A DNA stretch of 62,095 nt, taken from an uncultured Prevotella sp. (lineage in GTDB: Bacteria > Bacteroidota > Bacteroidia > Bacteroidales > Bacteroidaceae). The stretch covers positions 1-62,095 of the forward strand of contig ONDK01000006.1 of the NCBI GenBank assembly GCA_900316565.1, given 5' to 3'. Both the position numbers and the translations under genes were made by a program. The notes below the pieces were generated by a model. That model saw nothing but the letters and a program-made list of their open reading frames with translations. It was not told the DNA's origin and made no database searches. Shown one piece after another: positions 17,657 to 27,104 of the stretch (within the stretch, counting starts at the first letter, position 1; each line of letters begins with the position of its first letter).

Positions 17657-18319
17657 ATGAACTTAAATTTCAGCGCTATAGGCAAACTGGATGACACCGA
17701 AAAGGGGAGTGGACAAGTTGTGGGAGGGCGACAGCAGCACATAAGCAAGGATGTCGACAACTCACGTATCATCCTTGGCATAGACCCCGGCACCAACGTC
17801 ATGGGTTACGGCGTGCTCAAAGTAACTGGGAACAAGGCTGAGCTCGTCGTTATGGGCGTCATCGACATGCGACGGCAGAAGGATATATACCTTCGTCTCG
17901 GAAAGATATTTGACCGTGTTACCGGCATCATTGATGAATATCTTCCTGACGAAATGGCTATCGAGGCTCCGTTCTTTGGTAAGAACGTACAGTCTATGCT
18001 TAAGCTCGGTAGGGCGCAAGGTGTGGCTATAGCTGCGGCGATACACCACAGCGTTCCGATACATGAGTACGCGCCGTTGAAAATAAAGATGGCCATCACC
18101 GGCAACGGACAGGCCTCGAAGGAGCAAGTGGCGGCTATGCTGCAACGTCTTCTGAACCTCCGCGACGACCAACTGCCGCATTTCCTGGATGCTACCGACG
18201 CTCTGGCTGCGGCCTACTGCCATTTCCTACAGCTTGGTAGACCAGAGACGGGAGCACGGCATTATGGCAGTTGGAAAGATTTCGCGATAAAGAACAGAGA
18301 GAAGATACATGGCGTTTAG
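17657..18319 (+). CDS. ruvC: Holliday junction resolvase RuvC
   Basis: 220 residues. RuvC cuts four-way junctions as a dimer with RuvAB. The catalytic acidic residues are in [10 protein letters not shown] (Asp43), MAIEAPFFG, and [12 protein letters not shown]. The catalytic core normally begins within the first five to ten residues, whereas here about 35 extra polar residues precede ILGIDPG. The only in-frame alternative seen is a GTG near codon 22. The extension may be real or a start misplacement. Confidence 0.93.
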   Translation: MNLNFSAIGKLDDTEKGSGQVVGGRQQHISKDVDNSRIILGIDPGTNVMGYGVLKVTGNKAELVVMGVIDMRRQKDIYLRLGKIFDRVTGIIDEYLPDEMAIEAPFFGKNVQSMLKLGRAQGVAIAAAIHHSVPIHEYAPLKIKMAITGNGQASKEQVAAMLQRLLNLRDDQLPHFLDATDALAAAYCHFLQLGRPETGARHYGSWKDFAIKNREKIHGV

Positions 18320-18463
18320 TCTGTACTATGTCGGTCATTAATGAGCAAAAAAAACAGTTTGTGGTTAGCTGTACTGGTTATAAATCCTGGAAGGGCTTCA
18401 TCCCCCGGCATGACAGATAGACATATTGTTTCGAATATAATATAATTGTAAGTCGATAGAGCT

Positions 18464-19951
18464 ATGCAGACGATTATTAAAATATCCAATGGAGTGGTCC
18501 GTATGCCAAAATGGCGTATGGCTGATCCTGTGAACTTCGAGGCGTGCGACGGTGAGCATATTGCCATCGTTGGACCTAACGGAGGCGGTAAGTCGATGCT
18601 TGCCGAGATTATTGTGGGCAGTCATCCTCTGCTTATGAAGGACCCGGAATACGATTTCACACCAAGCCATCACAAGATGATCAGTGACAACATAAAGTAT
18701 ATCACTTTTCGCGATACCTATGGCGGAGATAACGACCGGACCTACTATCTGCAGCAGAGATGGAATCAGACTGAGATCGACGAGAAGACACCTACAGCCG
18801 GGGAGAAACTAGAGGAGGCCTTTCTTCTTGCAGGAGAAGACACAGCTGAACGCCGCAAGTTACAGGAGCATATCTATGATATGTTTGAGATGCGTTCGTT
18901 CCTCGACAAATATGTCATCCTGCTCTCGAGTGGTGAACTTAGAAAATTCAAACTTGCCACGGCACTCTTTGGTGAACCGAGAGTACTCATGATGGATAAC
19001 CCTTTCATTGGTCTCGACGCCGAGACACGCGACCAGCTTAAAGCTCTGCTCAGAGACCTGACAAAGGAACGGGCTCTGCAGATTATTCTGATTCTTTCAA
19101 AGACCGATGATATCCCCGACTTCATAACGCATGTCGTGGAGGTAAGAGACATGAAGGTGTTGCCAAAGGTATCCCTGGACGAGTATCTGGCTAAGAGAAA
19201 GCCGATGCCTTCGCGGGTCCTGACTGATGAAATCGAAGAAAAGATTAAGTCGTTACCTTATCAAGGCGATGACCTTATGGCTGACGAAGTGGTGCGCTTG
19301 AATCATGTTAGTATCGTCTATGGAAAGCGAACAATACTAAAATCCCTCGACTGGACTGTACATAATGGAGAGCACTGGACGCTCAGCGGGCAGAACGGTG
19401 CAGGAAAATCGACGCTTCTGAGCCTTATCTGTGCTGATAATCCACAATCGTATGCCTGTGATATCACACTTTTCGGAAGACAGAGAGGCAGCGGAGAGAG
19501 CATTTGGGATATAAAGAAGCATATCGGATATGTCTCACCGGAGATGCATCGGGCATACCACCGCGACATGCCGGCTATAAATGTAGTGGCAAGTGGTCTG
19601 AAAGATTCTGTCGGTCTTTACGCCAAGCCAACAGGAATGGAAGTGGAGACTTGCAAGTTCTGGATGGACGTCTTCGGGCTTGTGGGCAAGGAAGAACACT
19701 CATTCCTCGAACTGTCAAGCGGAGAGCAACGTCTCGTACTACTGGCACGTGCCTTTGTCAAAGATCCGGAGCTCCTTATACTTGATGAGCCTTTGCATGG
19801 CTTAGACAATAACAACCGGCGTCTGGTAAAGGATGTTATAAACGCTTTTTGTCAGCGCCGTAACAAAACTCTTATTATGGTCTCGCACTACCGTTCGGAA
19901 TTCCCGGAATGTATAGACCATGAGAAGACACTAATAAAGGTAAAAAACTAA
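18464..19951 (+). CDS. Two-domain ABC ATPase, ModF/PhrA-like
   Basis: 495 residues with two nucleotide-binding domains and no transmembrane segment. Domain 1 has Walker A GPNGGGKS (37-44) and signature LSSGELRK near 154; domain 2 has Walker A GQNGAGKST near 310 and signature LSSGEQR. Arrangement and length match E. coli ModF (also called PhrA), which has no established role in molybdate uptake. No permease or binding protein lies nearby. It is preceded by 140 bases without a clear promoter, and followed 20 bases later by a secreted-protein gene. Confidence 0.8.
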   Translation: MQTIIKISNGVVRMPKWRMADPVNFEACDGEHIAIVGPNGGGKSMLAEIIVGSHPLLMKDPEYDFTPSHHKMISDNIKYITFRDTYGGDNDRTYYLQQRWNQTEIDEKTPTAGEKLEEAFLLAGEDTAERRKLQEHIYDMFEMRSFLDKYVILLSSGELRKFKLATALFGEPRVLMMDNPFIGLDAETRDQLKALLRDLTKERALQIILILSKTDDIPDFITHVVEVRDMKVLPKVSLDEYLAKRKPMPSRVLTDEIEEKIKSLPYQGDDLMADEVVRLNHVSIVYGKRTILKSLDWTVHNGEHWTLSGQNGAGKSTLLSLICADNPQSYACDITLFGRQRGSGESIWDIKKHIGYVSPEMHRAYHRDMPAINVVASGLKDSVGLYAKPTGMEVETCKFWMDVFGLVGKEEHSFLELSSGEQRLVLLARAFVKDPELLILDEPLHGLDNNNRRLVKDVINAFCQRRNKTLIMVSHYRSEFPECIDHEKTLIKVKN

Positions 19952-19971
19952 CATACGAAAATAAGACTGCT

Positions 19972-20496
19972 ATGAAGAAGGTTATTCTATCACTTCTCAT
20001 GATGCTTGCACTGGCAGTTGGTACTGAGGCGCAGGAGGCCAGACAACGCGTTTTCCAGCAGATTCATGACAAGGCCTACATTATTGCTAATGATTCTAAG
20101 GAGGCTATGTCGGTCCGCAAACTGGCTATATTCCGTGTTGACGCTGTAAACTACCTAAGCACCAAGACGCTTACTGCGCTGACAGATACCACAAAACATC
20201 TATCACAAGAGGAAATAACTCAGCTTAACGACCAGCTTGATTCGATGGCATACTTCATGTACGACTACGAAAATCTTTTTAACAAAGAATATACCCGGGC
20301 GCGGACGGAAAAGCAGAAACAGAAAATCATAAAGATTTTCCGGGATGTCAGTATCAACAATCCTCTTTATAACGACCCAGACAGACAACTGGTCCTGGCT
20401 TATTACAATAGGGAGGATTTCCTCACACAGTTCTCATTGGATACTAATTGGGTGAAAGCCGTTTCTGAAGTAAAGGAAAGGCTAAAGGAAAATTAA
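19972..20496 (+). CDS. Secreted protein of unknown function
   Basis: 174 residues, not recognised. Signal peptide MKKVILSLLMMLALAVGTEAQ with cleavage near TEAQ. The mature part is mostly helical and charged, with a coiled-coil-prone KEYTRARTEKQKQKIIKIF segment near 105-123. It is presumably periplasmic. Only 20 bases separate it from the ModF-like gene, so the two are likely co-transcribed; a strong terminator follows. Confidence 0.7.
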   Translation: MKKVILSLLMMLALAVGTEAQEARQRVFQQIHDKAYIIANDSKEAMSVRKLAIFRVDAVNYLSTKTLTALTDTTKHLSQEEITQLNDQLDSMAYFMYDYENLFNKEYTRARTEKQKQKIIKIFRDVSINNPLYNDPDRQLVLAYYNREDFLTQFSLDTNWVKAVSEVKERLKEN

Positions 20497-20512
20497 GGTG
20501 GTAAAAAGTTAG

Positions 20513-20548
20513 GGCATGATTGACTCTCAAAGTCAATCATGCCTTTTT
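20513..20548 (+). terminator. Strong terminator after the secreted-protein gene
   Basis: GGCATGATTGACT pairs perfectly with AGTCAATCATGCC, five-base loop, then TTTTT. It closes the ruvC-ModF-like region transcript. Confidence 0.9.
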
Positions 20549-20633
20549 CCCATTAATAGCATACAAAGTATGGACAAGTAACCCGCAAGGACAGAGATTA
20601 TAAATTCTTTTATAAAAAGTTTGCAAGATAGTA

Positions 20634-20662
20634 TTGAATTTTGAAAAAATTTACTACCTTTG
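20634..20662 (+). promoter_or_regulatory. Orphan promoter between two terminators
   Basis: TTG at 20634-20636, 18 bases, TACCTTTG at 20655-20662, followed by CA. It lies downstream of the terminator at 20513-20548, points to the convergent clpC gene, and precedes no coding frame. Confidence 0.55.
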
Positions 20663-20668
20663 CAAAAG

Positions 20669-20753
20669 TTATCCTGAAAACAATCTTTTTTACCTTAAAG
20701 CTTGGCTAATACCTATAAAAAAAGCGGCAACCTGTGAAGGTTCCCGCTTTTTT
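20669..20753 (+). ncRNA. Candidate small RNA, about 85 nt
   Basis: Bounded by a consensus promoter (20634-20662) and a rho-independent terminator (20717-20753); no reading frame longer than a few codons lies between. The 5' half is AT-rich with a CAATCTTTTTT tract that could be single-stranded. Not recognised as SRP RNA, 6S, tmRNA or RNase P. The rest of this 354-base gap shows nothing else. Confidence 0.45.
20717..20753. terminator. Bidirectional terminator
   Basis: AAGCGGCAACCT and AGGTTCCCGCTT pair with one C-C mismatch around a GTGA loop, flanked by A and T runs so that it works on both strands. It ends the candidate small RNA on plus and probably clpC on minus. Confidence 0.8.
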
Positions 20754-20850
20754 GATATCCTTTCCCCAACCCTTTTTACTGTAAGAGTTTTGGAGAAGTT
20801 GTAGCTATATTTTGCTAAAAGTCTTATATCATCTTTTTACACAGAGATAA

Positions 20851-23397
20851 TCATTCGAATGTCAATTTGTCAGAGTCATTGGGCTTATCGACCTTTATCG
20901 TCTCACCTTGTTTTATCTCGCCAGAAAGGATGCGCTCACAGATGCCATCCTCGATATAAGTCTGTATGGCACGTTTCAAAGGACGTGCTCCAAACTGCAC
21001 ATCGTATCCCTTTGTCGCAACGAATTCCTTTGCAGCATCCGATACCTCTATGTTGTAGCCAAGGTCGGCGATGCGCTTGGAGAGACCGCATAACTCTATG
21101 TCGATAATCTTCTTTATGGCATCAAGGTCGAGCTGGTCGAAGGTGATAATCTCGTCGAGGCGGTTCAGAAACTCAGGTGCAAACTGCTTGCTAAGACTCT
21201 TCTGGATGATACTTCTGGCATATTCCTTGTCTTTCTCTCCATTAGAGATGCTGTTAGCATTGCCAGCTGAGAAGCCTATACCACGTCCGAACTCCTTCAA
21301 CTGACGTGTTCCGGCATTCGAGGTCATGATAATCACCGTATTACGGAAGTCGACAAGACGTCCATTGCCATCGGTGAGACGGCCTTCATCAAGCACTTGC
21401 AGCAAAAGATTGAACACATTGCCGTGAGCCTTCTCAATTTCGTCAAGCAGAACGATGGAGTAGGGGTGACGGCGTACCTGCTCTGTGAGCTGTCCACCCT
21501 CCTCATAACCGACATATCCTGGAGGTGCTCCTATGAGACGTGAAGTGTTGAAGCTCTCTGTGTATTCACTCATGTCAATACGTATCAGCGCATCCTTAGA
21601 GCCAAACATGTATTCTGCGAGTTTCTTAGCCAGGTAGGTCTTACCCACACCTGTAGGACCGAGGAACATGAATGCGCCAATAGGGTGGTTCGGGTCACGC
21701 AAACCTACTCGATTGCGTTGTATAGCCTTCACCATCTTGTCTATTGCCGGGTCCTGGGCTATGACCTCTTTTTTCAGTTCTACAGCCATATTACGGAGTC
21801 TTACGCCTTCAGCCTCCTGCATCCTTTGCACAGGTACACCGGTCATCATTGAAACGACGTCGGCTACCTGGTTCTCATTGATTTCCGTTCTTTCACTATC
21901 CTCACCTTTCTCCCATTTAAGTTGCATGGAGGCGAGCTGGTTCTCCAACTCCGTCTGTCGGTCGCGGTAGCTGGCTGCCATTTCAAAGTTCTGTGCCGAT
22001 ACGGCCGACACTTTCTTGGCCTTAACGTTCTCTATCTCCTTTTCTGTATCGATGATTTCCTGTGGAACCTCATCGTGTTGCAGATGAACGCGGGAACCAA
22101 CCTCATCAAGTGCATCTATAGCCTTATCAGGGAAATAGCGATCGGTGATATAACGGTCGGTGAGTTGCACGCAGGCCATAAGGGCATCGTCTGTGTATCT
22201 GACATGATGATGATCCTCATAACGTCCTTTGATGTTCTGAAGGATCTGTAAGGTCTCATCAGCTGTCGTCGGCTCAACTAGAACTTTCTGGAACCGACGC
22301 TCCAAAGCACCGTCTTTCTCTATCGAATTACGGTACTCGTCTAGTGTTGTCGCGCCAATGCACTGTATAGTGCCACGTGCCAATGCTGGCTTGAGGATAT
22401 TCGCCGCATCCATGGAGCCTGGCGTGCTGCCAGCTCCAATAATGGTGTGTATCTCGTCTATAAATATAATAATGTCCGGGTTCTTCTCTAACTCCTGTAT
22501 CAGGCCACGGATACGTTCCTCAAACTGTCCACGATACTTCGTTCCTGCTACGATAGCGGTCATGTCAAGACTAACCACTCGCTTATTGAAGAGCGCCGGA
22601 CTTGTGTTATGATGAGCGATTAGCTGTGCCAGTCCCTCTACGATAGCACTCTTTCCGACTCCAGGCTCTCCAATGAGGATAGGGTTGTTTTTCTTCCGGC
22701 GTCCGAGAATTTCACAGACGCGTTGTATCTCTCGCTCGCGCCCTACTACGGGGTCGAGTTTCCCGTCAGCAGCCGCATTAGTGAGGTCAGTGCTGAAGTT
22801 GTCGAGGATAGGAGTTTTCGACTTACCGTCGTGCTGTCGTGCTGTTGCCGTAGCGCTACCTCCCTGGTGTCCTTGAGAGTTCTGATTTCTCTGTGACTCC
22901 ATCATAGGGTCGTCGTCCTCTTCCTCATCGGGCATCCCGACACTGTCTACAGTGTTGTTGGTCTTCTTCTGGAACGCTGATGCAGCGAGCTCATAGTTGA
23001 GATCGTTGTTCTCAAGGACCAACTTAGCTCCATTGTCGACATTATCGTGCAGTATAGCAAGCAGAAGGTGTGGAACTTCAACTGTCTGCGATCGCTGCAG
23101 GCGTGCTTCCAGAACGGCGAGCCGCAGTATGTTGTTAGCCTGATCGTTGAGCAGCATCTCGGTATTGAGCAGCATCTTACCGGCGTTGTTCTCCGTAATA
23201 CGCTCCTCCAACTGTTGCTTGATGTTATCAGTATTAAGGTGAAGCCGGGTAAAGAGGTCCTGCACAGGGCCGTCTTTTTCCCGTAGTATACCTAAGAGAA
23301 TGTGCTCAGGTCCCACAGAGGTGCTGGCAAGTCTTTCGGCTTCCTCCCTGCTGAAGGATAGTACTTCTGAAACCTTAGGTGAGAATTGATTTATCAT
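20851..23397 (-). CDS. clpC: ATP-dependent Clp protease ATP-binding subunit
   Basis: 848 residues, AAA+ unfoldase. Two Clp_N repeats (1-145), a first AAA domain with GEPGVGKS near 242, a middle region with a UVR-type segment ([12 protein letters not shown]), a second AAA domain with GPTGVGKT near 580, and a D2-small domain. GRGIGFS near 710 gives the IGF loop that docks on ClpP, so it is a protease partner rather than a ClpB disaggregase. A strong AGGAGG (23406-23411) precedes the ATG, unusual in this window. A small conserved gene lies 100 bases upstream. Confidence 0.95.
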   Translation of the reverse strand: MINQFSPKVSEVLSFSREEAERLASTSVGPEHILLGILREKDGPVQDLFTRLHLNTDNIKQQLEERITENNAGKMLLNTEMLLNDQANNILRLAVLEARLQRSQTVEVPHLLLAILHDNVDNGAKLVLENNDLNYELAASAFQKKTNNTVDSVGMPDEEEDDDPMMESQRNQNSQGHQGGSATATARQHDGKSKTPILDNFSTDLTNAAADGKLDPVVGREREIQRVCEILGRRKKNNPILIGEPGVGKSAIVEGLAQLIAHHNTSPALFNKRVVSLDMTAIVAGTKYRGQFEERIRGLIQELEKNPDIIIFIDEIHTIIGAGSTPGSMDAANILKPALARGTIQCIGATTLDEYRNSIEKDGALERRFQKVLVEPTTADETLQILQNIKGRYEDHHHVRYTDDALMACVQLTDRYITDRYFPDKAIDALDEVGSRVHLQHDEVPQEIIDTEKEIENVKAKKVSAVSAQNFEMAASYRDRQTELENQLASMQLKWEKGEDSERTEINENQVADVVSMMTGVPVQRMQEAEGVRLRNMAVELKKEVIAQDPAIDKMVKAIQRNRVGLRDPNHPIGAFMFLGPTGVGKTYLAKKLAEYMFGSKDALIRIDMSEYTESFNTSRLIGAPPGYVGYEEGGQLTEQVRRHPYSIVLLDEIEKAHGNVFNLLLQVLDEGRLTDGNGRLVDFRNTVIIMTSNAGTRQLKEFGRGIGFSAGNANSISNGEKDKEYARSIIQKSLSKQFAPEFLNRLDEIITFDQLDLDAIKKIIDIELCGLSKRIADLGYNIEVSDAAKEFVATKGYDVQFGARPLKRAIQTYIEDGICERILSGEIKQGETIKVDKPNDSDKLTFE

Positions 23398-23405
23398 ATA
23401 AATAT

Positions 23406-23411
23406 CCTCCT
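23406..23411 (-). promoter_or_regulatory. Strong Shine-Dalgarno of clpC
   Basis: AGGAGG on the minus strand, eight bases before the clpC ATG. Most genes here have no comparable site. Confidence 0.7.
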
Positions 23412-23497
23412 AAACAATCCGTTTGTGTTAATACTCTATTTATTTGTATTATGTATTAGCAAATGGTGTGCCAAAGTACTATTAAGGCTGATTTTTG

Positions 23498-23638
23498 TTA
23501 CAGAGCCTCATCGTCAGGGCGTGGGACAGAGCCTTTTAGTGGCTTTCTTTTCACGACGCTATGTCGTTTCTTCTTAAGCCATTCCTGTTTTCGCCGTTCG
23601 TAATCGTCCCTGTGCCGTTCCAAGAAGTTATCTGCCAT
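23498..23638 (-). CDS. Small basic protein, 46 residues
   Basis: A frame of 47 codons from ATG at 23638 to TAA at 23498. The product begins MADNFLERHRDDYERRKQEW, followed by a lysine/arginine-rich stretch and the tail VPRPDDEAL. It has no signal peptide or hydrophobic segment; the first half is helical and charged. The MADN-F/Y-LE-start and basic composition match a small hypothetical family I recall in Bacteroidales genomes. It could bind nucleic acid or ribosomes, but that is inference. It sits between the DUF4270 gene and clpC, in the direction of clpC. Confidence 0.6.
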   Translation of the reverse strand: MADNFLERHRDDYERRKQEWLKKKRHSVVKRKPLKGSVPRPDDEAL

Positions 23639-23708
23639 ATAAATAATGTATAAGTTCCTTGTACACGTCCTTAATATAGAATAATCCTGTTCTGCTACAG
23701 AATAGTAT

Positions 23709-25145
23709 CTATTTACCGTTGAAACTGCTGTATATGACGGTTATCTTCAGAGCTTGGGGATTGTCCGTTCCACCCAACAGCCTTGTCGAAGTCAGCGACA
23801 TATTGTTGGAAACGCCTATAATGGTCGTCGTACCACTTGAGGTCTTTGACGTCTGCACGTTAACCGGAACCAGTACAACCTTATTCCAGTTCTGGGAGCT
23901 GTTGCCATTAAGTTTGCTCCTATACATATTGTTTATCATTCCGGAGATGTTTCCGAAGAGATAGCTGTTGCTAGACGACGAGTATGTACTTAGAAAAGAC
24001 GTTTTATAGTCTGGGAGCCTGTTATTGGCGAAGAAAGTATAGAGACTGTCTTCGGGAATCATCAGCACATTTGCCGGCACATCAAGGCTGTACTCTGAAT
24101 GGTTTTGGTTAACCATACGCGGTATGTTGAGTCTTGCCGTATTGATTGTATCCTTCTCATGGCCTGACATTATCTCCGTTACTGGCAGTGTAACCTCGGT
24201 ATAGAGGCCTGCCGGAGTCTTAAGATATGTGCAGGACTTATCATTTGCAATCTCCCTGAGCTTGTCCTTATTGGTCGATAGGGTAGTGGTCTGCAGTACT
24301 TCCTCCGTTCCTGCAAAAGAAGAGCTTACGGAATATATTGAGTCTGCCTTCTCACCATACCTGAAGTAGAAAGCAAATAGCGGCACGCTGACATTAACCA
24401 TGCTTCCTATTCCGCCTGTGTTCTCGAAATAGAATCCCGGAAGAACGTTATGAATAAAGAGGTAGTTGTTATGGAAATATTCCGGATGAGCATAGTACTG
24501 TCTCATAACATATGTGCCAATGTTGTTGTATGTTACACCGTCCTTTGTGAACGGCTTATTCATCCTGATACGAATGTTCTTGACATAACTTGACGAGTTA
24601 CGCGCTTCGTCGCTGATGGTCTCATCACGGAGAGTGTATGTAAGGTCCTGGTGGAAAGAGTTCTTGCTGACATTTCCCTCTTTGATGGGGTCGTAGTCGG
24701 TGGAATAGTAGACGCCTTCCTCCATGGGAGAGTCCATGAGATAGGCTCTTGTCTTCATCTGTGCCAGGGAGTCACCGTAATAGCTGTCGAATGTCAACTC
24801 AATATCGCATGAGTCAGCAATAATCTTCCCATCGGCATCCCTACTGTAAATCTCTTTCTCAGCAGGCAGCTCGAAGTTATCGAGGGTATGGAACTGTGTC
24901 ATGAAGTTCGCACGCACCACATCACCAGTCTCCGGGTCTTTCACTCTTCCGAGATATCCCGTAGTGTTCTTTGCAAGGATGTAATCAGCAAGAATAGTCC
25001 GTGATGCGACATGGAACGAATCAGCTTCCACAGTGAGCTTGTCGGCAGGCGGTGTTAGCGATGAACCTAATGTATCTGTTGTGTCGTCACATGCCGCGAG
25101 GGTAAAACAGGCAAGAGCCAACAGGAATATTTTCTTTGCTTTCAT
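23709..25145 (-). CDS. DUF4270 family lipoprotein
   Basis: 478 residues. Lipoprotein signal with lipobox LAACDD (Cys19). The early DTLGSSLTP and VKDPETGDVVRANFMTQF motifs and the length match DUF4270, a Bacteroidota family of surface lipoproteins of unknown function. The body is predicted beta-rich. Located downstream of the GT5-like gene on the same strand, separated by 116 bases holding a long hairpin. Confidence 0.85.
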   Translation of the reverse strand: MKAKKIFLLALACFTLAACDDTTDTLGSSLTPPADKLTVEADSFHVASRTILADYILAKNTTGYLGRVKDPETGDVVRANFMTQFHTLDNFELPAEKEIYSRDADGKIIADSCDIELTFDSYYGDSLAQMKTRAYLMDSPMEEGVYYSTDYDPIKEGNVSKNSFHQDLTYTLRDETISDEARNSSSYVKNIRIRMNKPFTKDGVTYNNIGTYVMRQYYAHPEYFHNNYLFIHNVLPGFYFENTGGIGSMVNVSVPLFAFYFRYGEKADSIYSVSSSFAGTEEVLQTTTLSTNKDKLREIANDKSCTYLKTPAGLYTEVTLPVTEIMSGHEKDTINTARLNIPRMVNQNHSEYSLDVPANVLMIPEDSLYTFFANNRLPDYKTSFLSTYSSSSNSYLFGNISGMINNMYRSKLNGNSSQNWNKVVLVPVNVQTSKTSSGTTTIIGVSNNMSLTSTRLLGGTDNPQALKITVIYSSFNGK

Positions 25146-25196
25146 GTGTTATGTCTGAGATGATAAGTTTTTACCTGAATATTTTTAAAACAATAT

Positions 25197-25252
25197 GACT
25201 CTATAGGTTTTCCGATGGATGCCGTCAGCCTCCGTCCGATACCTATAGAGTC
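25197..25252 (-). terminator. Long hairpin between GT5-like and DUF4270 genes
   Basis: GACTCTATAGGT (25197-25208) pairs perfectly with ACCTATAGAGTC (25241-25252) around a 32-base loop with GC-rich sub-pairing. On the minus strand it is followed by ATATTGTTTT. It could terminate the GT5-like transcript, attenuate DUF4270 expression, or be a processing site. Confidence 0.5.
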
Positions 25253-25261
25253 GCATTCGAA

Positions 25262-26068
25262 TTATTCCTCCATGAGCTTCTCGTAGAAGTCCTTGTAGAC
25301 ATTGCCAATGTCTGTAGTGGGATGCTCGAGTATCGGCTTATCGCTGGCCTTGGCATAATCGATGATGTCCTGCTTGACTTCAGGACTGGTTTTGACGATA
25401 CCGTCAGAATAATCTATTGCCAGCTTGCCGAGTTCAAGATAGTCGAACTTGTCACCATATTTCTTCAGCAACGATGCCTTGGCATCCTTATATTCAAGAC
25501 ATTTCTTGAACTTATTGCCGAAATCACCGTTTGGCTGATCCGAGAACATCGATGTAACGACTTTTGCATTTGCAAACTGTGGCTCGTCCTTGTATGCTGT
25601 CTTCACGTAGAAAGGCAGTACGGCACTCATCCAGCCTTGGCAATGTATGATGTCTGGGGTCCAACGAAGTTTTTTCACCGTTTCCAAGACACCACGTGCG
25701 AAGAAGATAGCACGCTCTCCGTTGTCAGGATAATCGTTGCCCATCTCGTCCCGAGTCATTTTGCGTTTTTGAAAGTAGTCCTCATTGTCGATGAAATAGA
25801 CCTGTATGCGGGTCTGGGGTATGGAGGCGACCTTGATGATCAGTGGATGGTCTGTATCGTCGATTATAACATTAATCCCGGAAAGTCGTATGACCTCGTG
25901 CAGCTGACCGCGGCGCTCATTGATGTTACCCCATTTTGGCATGAAAGACCGAATCTCATAGCCCGCGCTCTGCATATATGTCGGCAGGTCGTAGCCAAAA
26001 GACGACATCTCCGATTCAGGTACGTAGGGGTTAATCTCCTGATTGACGAACAATACTTTCTTTCCCAT
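25262..26068 (-). CDS. Free-standing GT5 (glycogen synthase N-domain)-like protein
   Basis: 268 residues. It matches only the N-terminal Rossmann half of GT5 glycogen/starch synthases: KKVLFVNQEINPYVPESEM at the start, PDIIHCQGWMSAVLPFYVK near 135-155, and a KFDYLELGKLAIDYSDG segment. The C-terminal GT1-like half is absent. The usual KxGGL donor-binding motif near residue 15 is replaced by PESEMSSFG. Divergent from panC, with mirrored promoters. Such short GT5 proteins beside panC are, as I recall, common in Bacteroidales. Catalysis is doubtful. Confidence 0.75.
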   Translation of the reverse strand: MGKKVLFVNQEINPYVPESEMSSFGYDLPTYMQSAGYEIRSFMPKWGNINERRGQLHEVIRLSGINVIIDDTDHPLIIKVASIPQTRIQVYFIDNEDYFQKRKMTRDEMGNDYPDNGERAIFFARGVLETVKKLRWTPDIIHCQGWMSAVLPFYVKTAYKDEPQFANAKVVTSMFSDQPNGDFGNKFKKCLEYKDAKASLLKKYGDKFDYLELGKLAIDYSDGIVKTSPEVKQDIIDYAKASDKPILEHPTTDIGNVYKDFYEKLMEE

Positions 26069-26148
26069 ATTTTTCTTTTCTTACTCTGAATTATGGCCCT
26101 TTCGTTTGTTTTAAGACGCGGCCAATAGTCTTGAATTTATAATTCAAC

Positions 26149-26213
26149 GTGCAAAGTTACGAAAAAAAACCGATATTTTTTGTCTTTCTCATAAAAATGT
26201 TGTTACTTTGCAC
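26149..26213. promoter_or_regulatory. Divergent promoters, GT5-like gene and panC
   Basis: Minus-strand TAACTTTG (26152-26159) for the GT5-like gene; plus-strand TTACTTTG (26203-26210) for panC. The flanks make a 12-base inverted repeat, GTGCAAAGTTAC / GTTACTTTGCAC, with one mismatch and a 41-base spacer. Confidence 0.6.
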
Positions 26214-26234
26214 GCCGAAAATAGGAAATTGGTA

Positions 26235-27098
26235 ATGAAAGTATTCGAAAAGATTGTAGATCTTCAGAACGAACTCTTCCTGGTTCGCAAAGAAGGAAAG
26301 TCAGTCGGCCTGGTTCCTACGATGGGCGCCCTGCATGAAGGACACGCTTCGCTGATCCGCCGAAGTGTTAAGGAAAACGATGTAACAGTAGTATCCGTAT
26401 TCTTGAATCCTACTCAGTTCAATGACAAGGGAGACCTGGACCGCTATCCGCGTACTTTGACGTCTGACTGTCAGCTCGTTGATGGTTGCGGGGCACAGTA
26501 CGTTTTCGCCCCGTCAGTGAAGGAGATGTATCCTGAACCTGATACACGTCACTTCGAGTTCCCTCCTCAGTCCACCGTTATGGAAGGCGCAAAGCGTCCA
26601 GGACATTTCAATGGTGTCTGCCAGGTTGTCAGCCGCCTATTCTATATCGTCCGTCCTGACCGCGCATATTTTGGCGAAAAAGACTGGCAGCAGATAGCTG
26701 TCGTAAAGCGTCTCGTAAGCTACATAGGCATGGACAAGACCCTGAAGATAGTGGAGTGCCCGATAGTCCGCGACGAGGACGGTCTGGCCAAGAGTTCACG
26801 CAACTCCCTTCTTACAAAAGAAGAGCGTGCCATTGCCCCAAATATCTATCGTGCTCTGAAGGAGAGCGTTGAGTACGCAAAGTCACATACAGTACAGGAA
26901 ACCCATGATATGGTAGTAGATGAGATTAATGCCATTGACGGATTGGAAGTGGAATATTTCGAGATTGTCGATGGAAACACTCTCCTTGATGTCAAGTCCT
27001 GGGATGAAAGTAAATACGTAGTAGGCTGTATCACAGTCTATTGTGGCAAGACTCCAATCAGACTAATCGACCATATAAAGTATAAAGAAGAAGCATAG
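26235..27098 (+). CDS. panC: Pantothenate synthetase
   Basis: 287 residues from [11 protein letters not shown] (26235); an in-frame ATG nine codons earlier overlaps the promoter and is rejected. It condenses pantoate and beta-alanine with ATP hydrolysis to AMP. HIGH-type motif in [11 protein letters not shown] (around 30-40); GEKDWQQ and the [12 protein letters not shown] loop (the usual Met of DGLAMSSRN is Lys here). It sits 6 bases before panD, so beta-alanine supply and use are in one operon. Confidence 0.95.
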   Translation: MKVFEKIVDLQNELFLVRKEGKSVGLVPTMGALHEGHASLIRRSVKENDVTVVSVFLNPTQFNDKGDLDRYPRTLTSDCQLVDGCGAQYVFAPSVKEMYPEPDTRHFEFPPQSTVMEGAKRPGHFNGVCQVVSRLFYIVRPDRAYFGEKDWQQIAVVKRLVSYIGMDKTLKIVECPIVRDEDGLAKSSRNSLLTKEERAIAPNIYRALKESVEYAKSHTVQETHDMVVDEINAIDGLEVEYFEIVDGNTLLDVKSWDESKYVVGCITVYCGKTPIRLIDHIKYKEEA

Positions 27099-27104
27099 AA
27101 AGTC

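Noticed and set aside
20669-20753. SRP RNA (4.5S) for the candidate small RNA
   Set aside because: The GGAA-tetraloop core with its characteristic asymmetric loop is not present.
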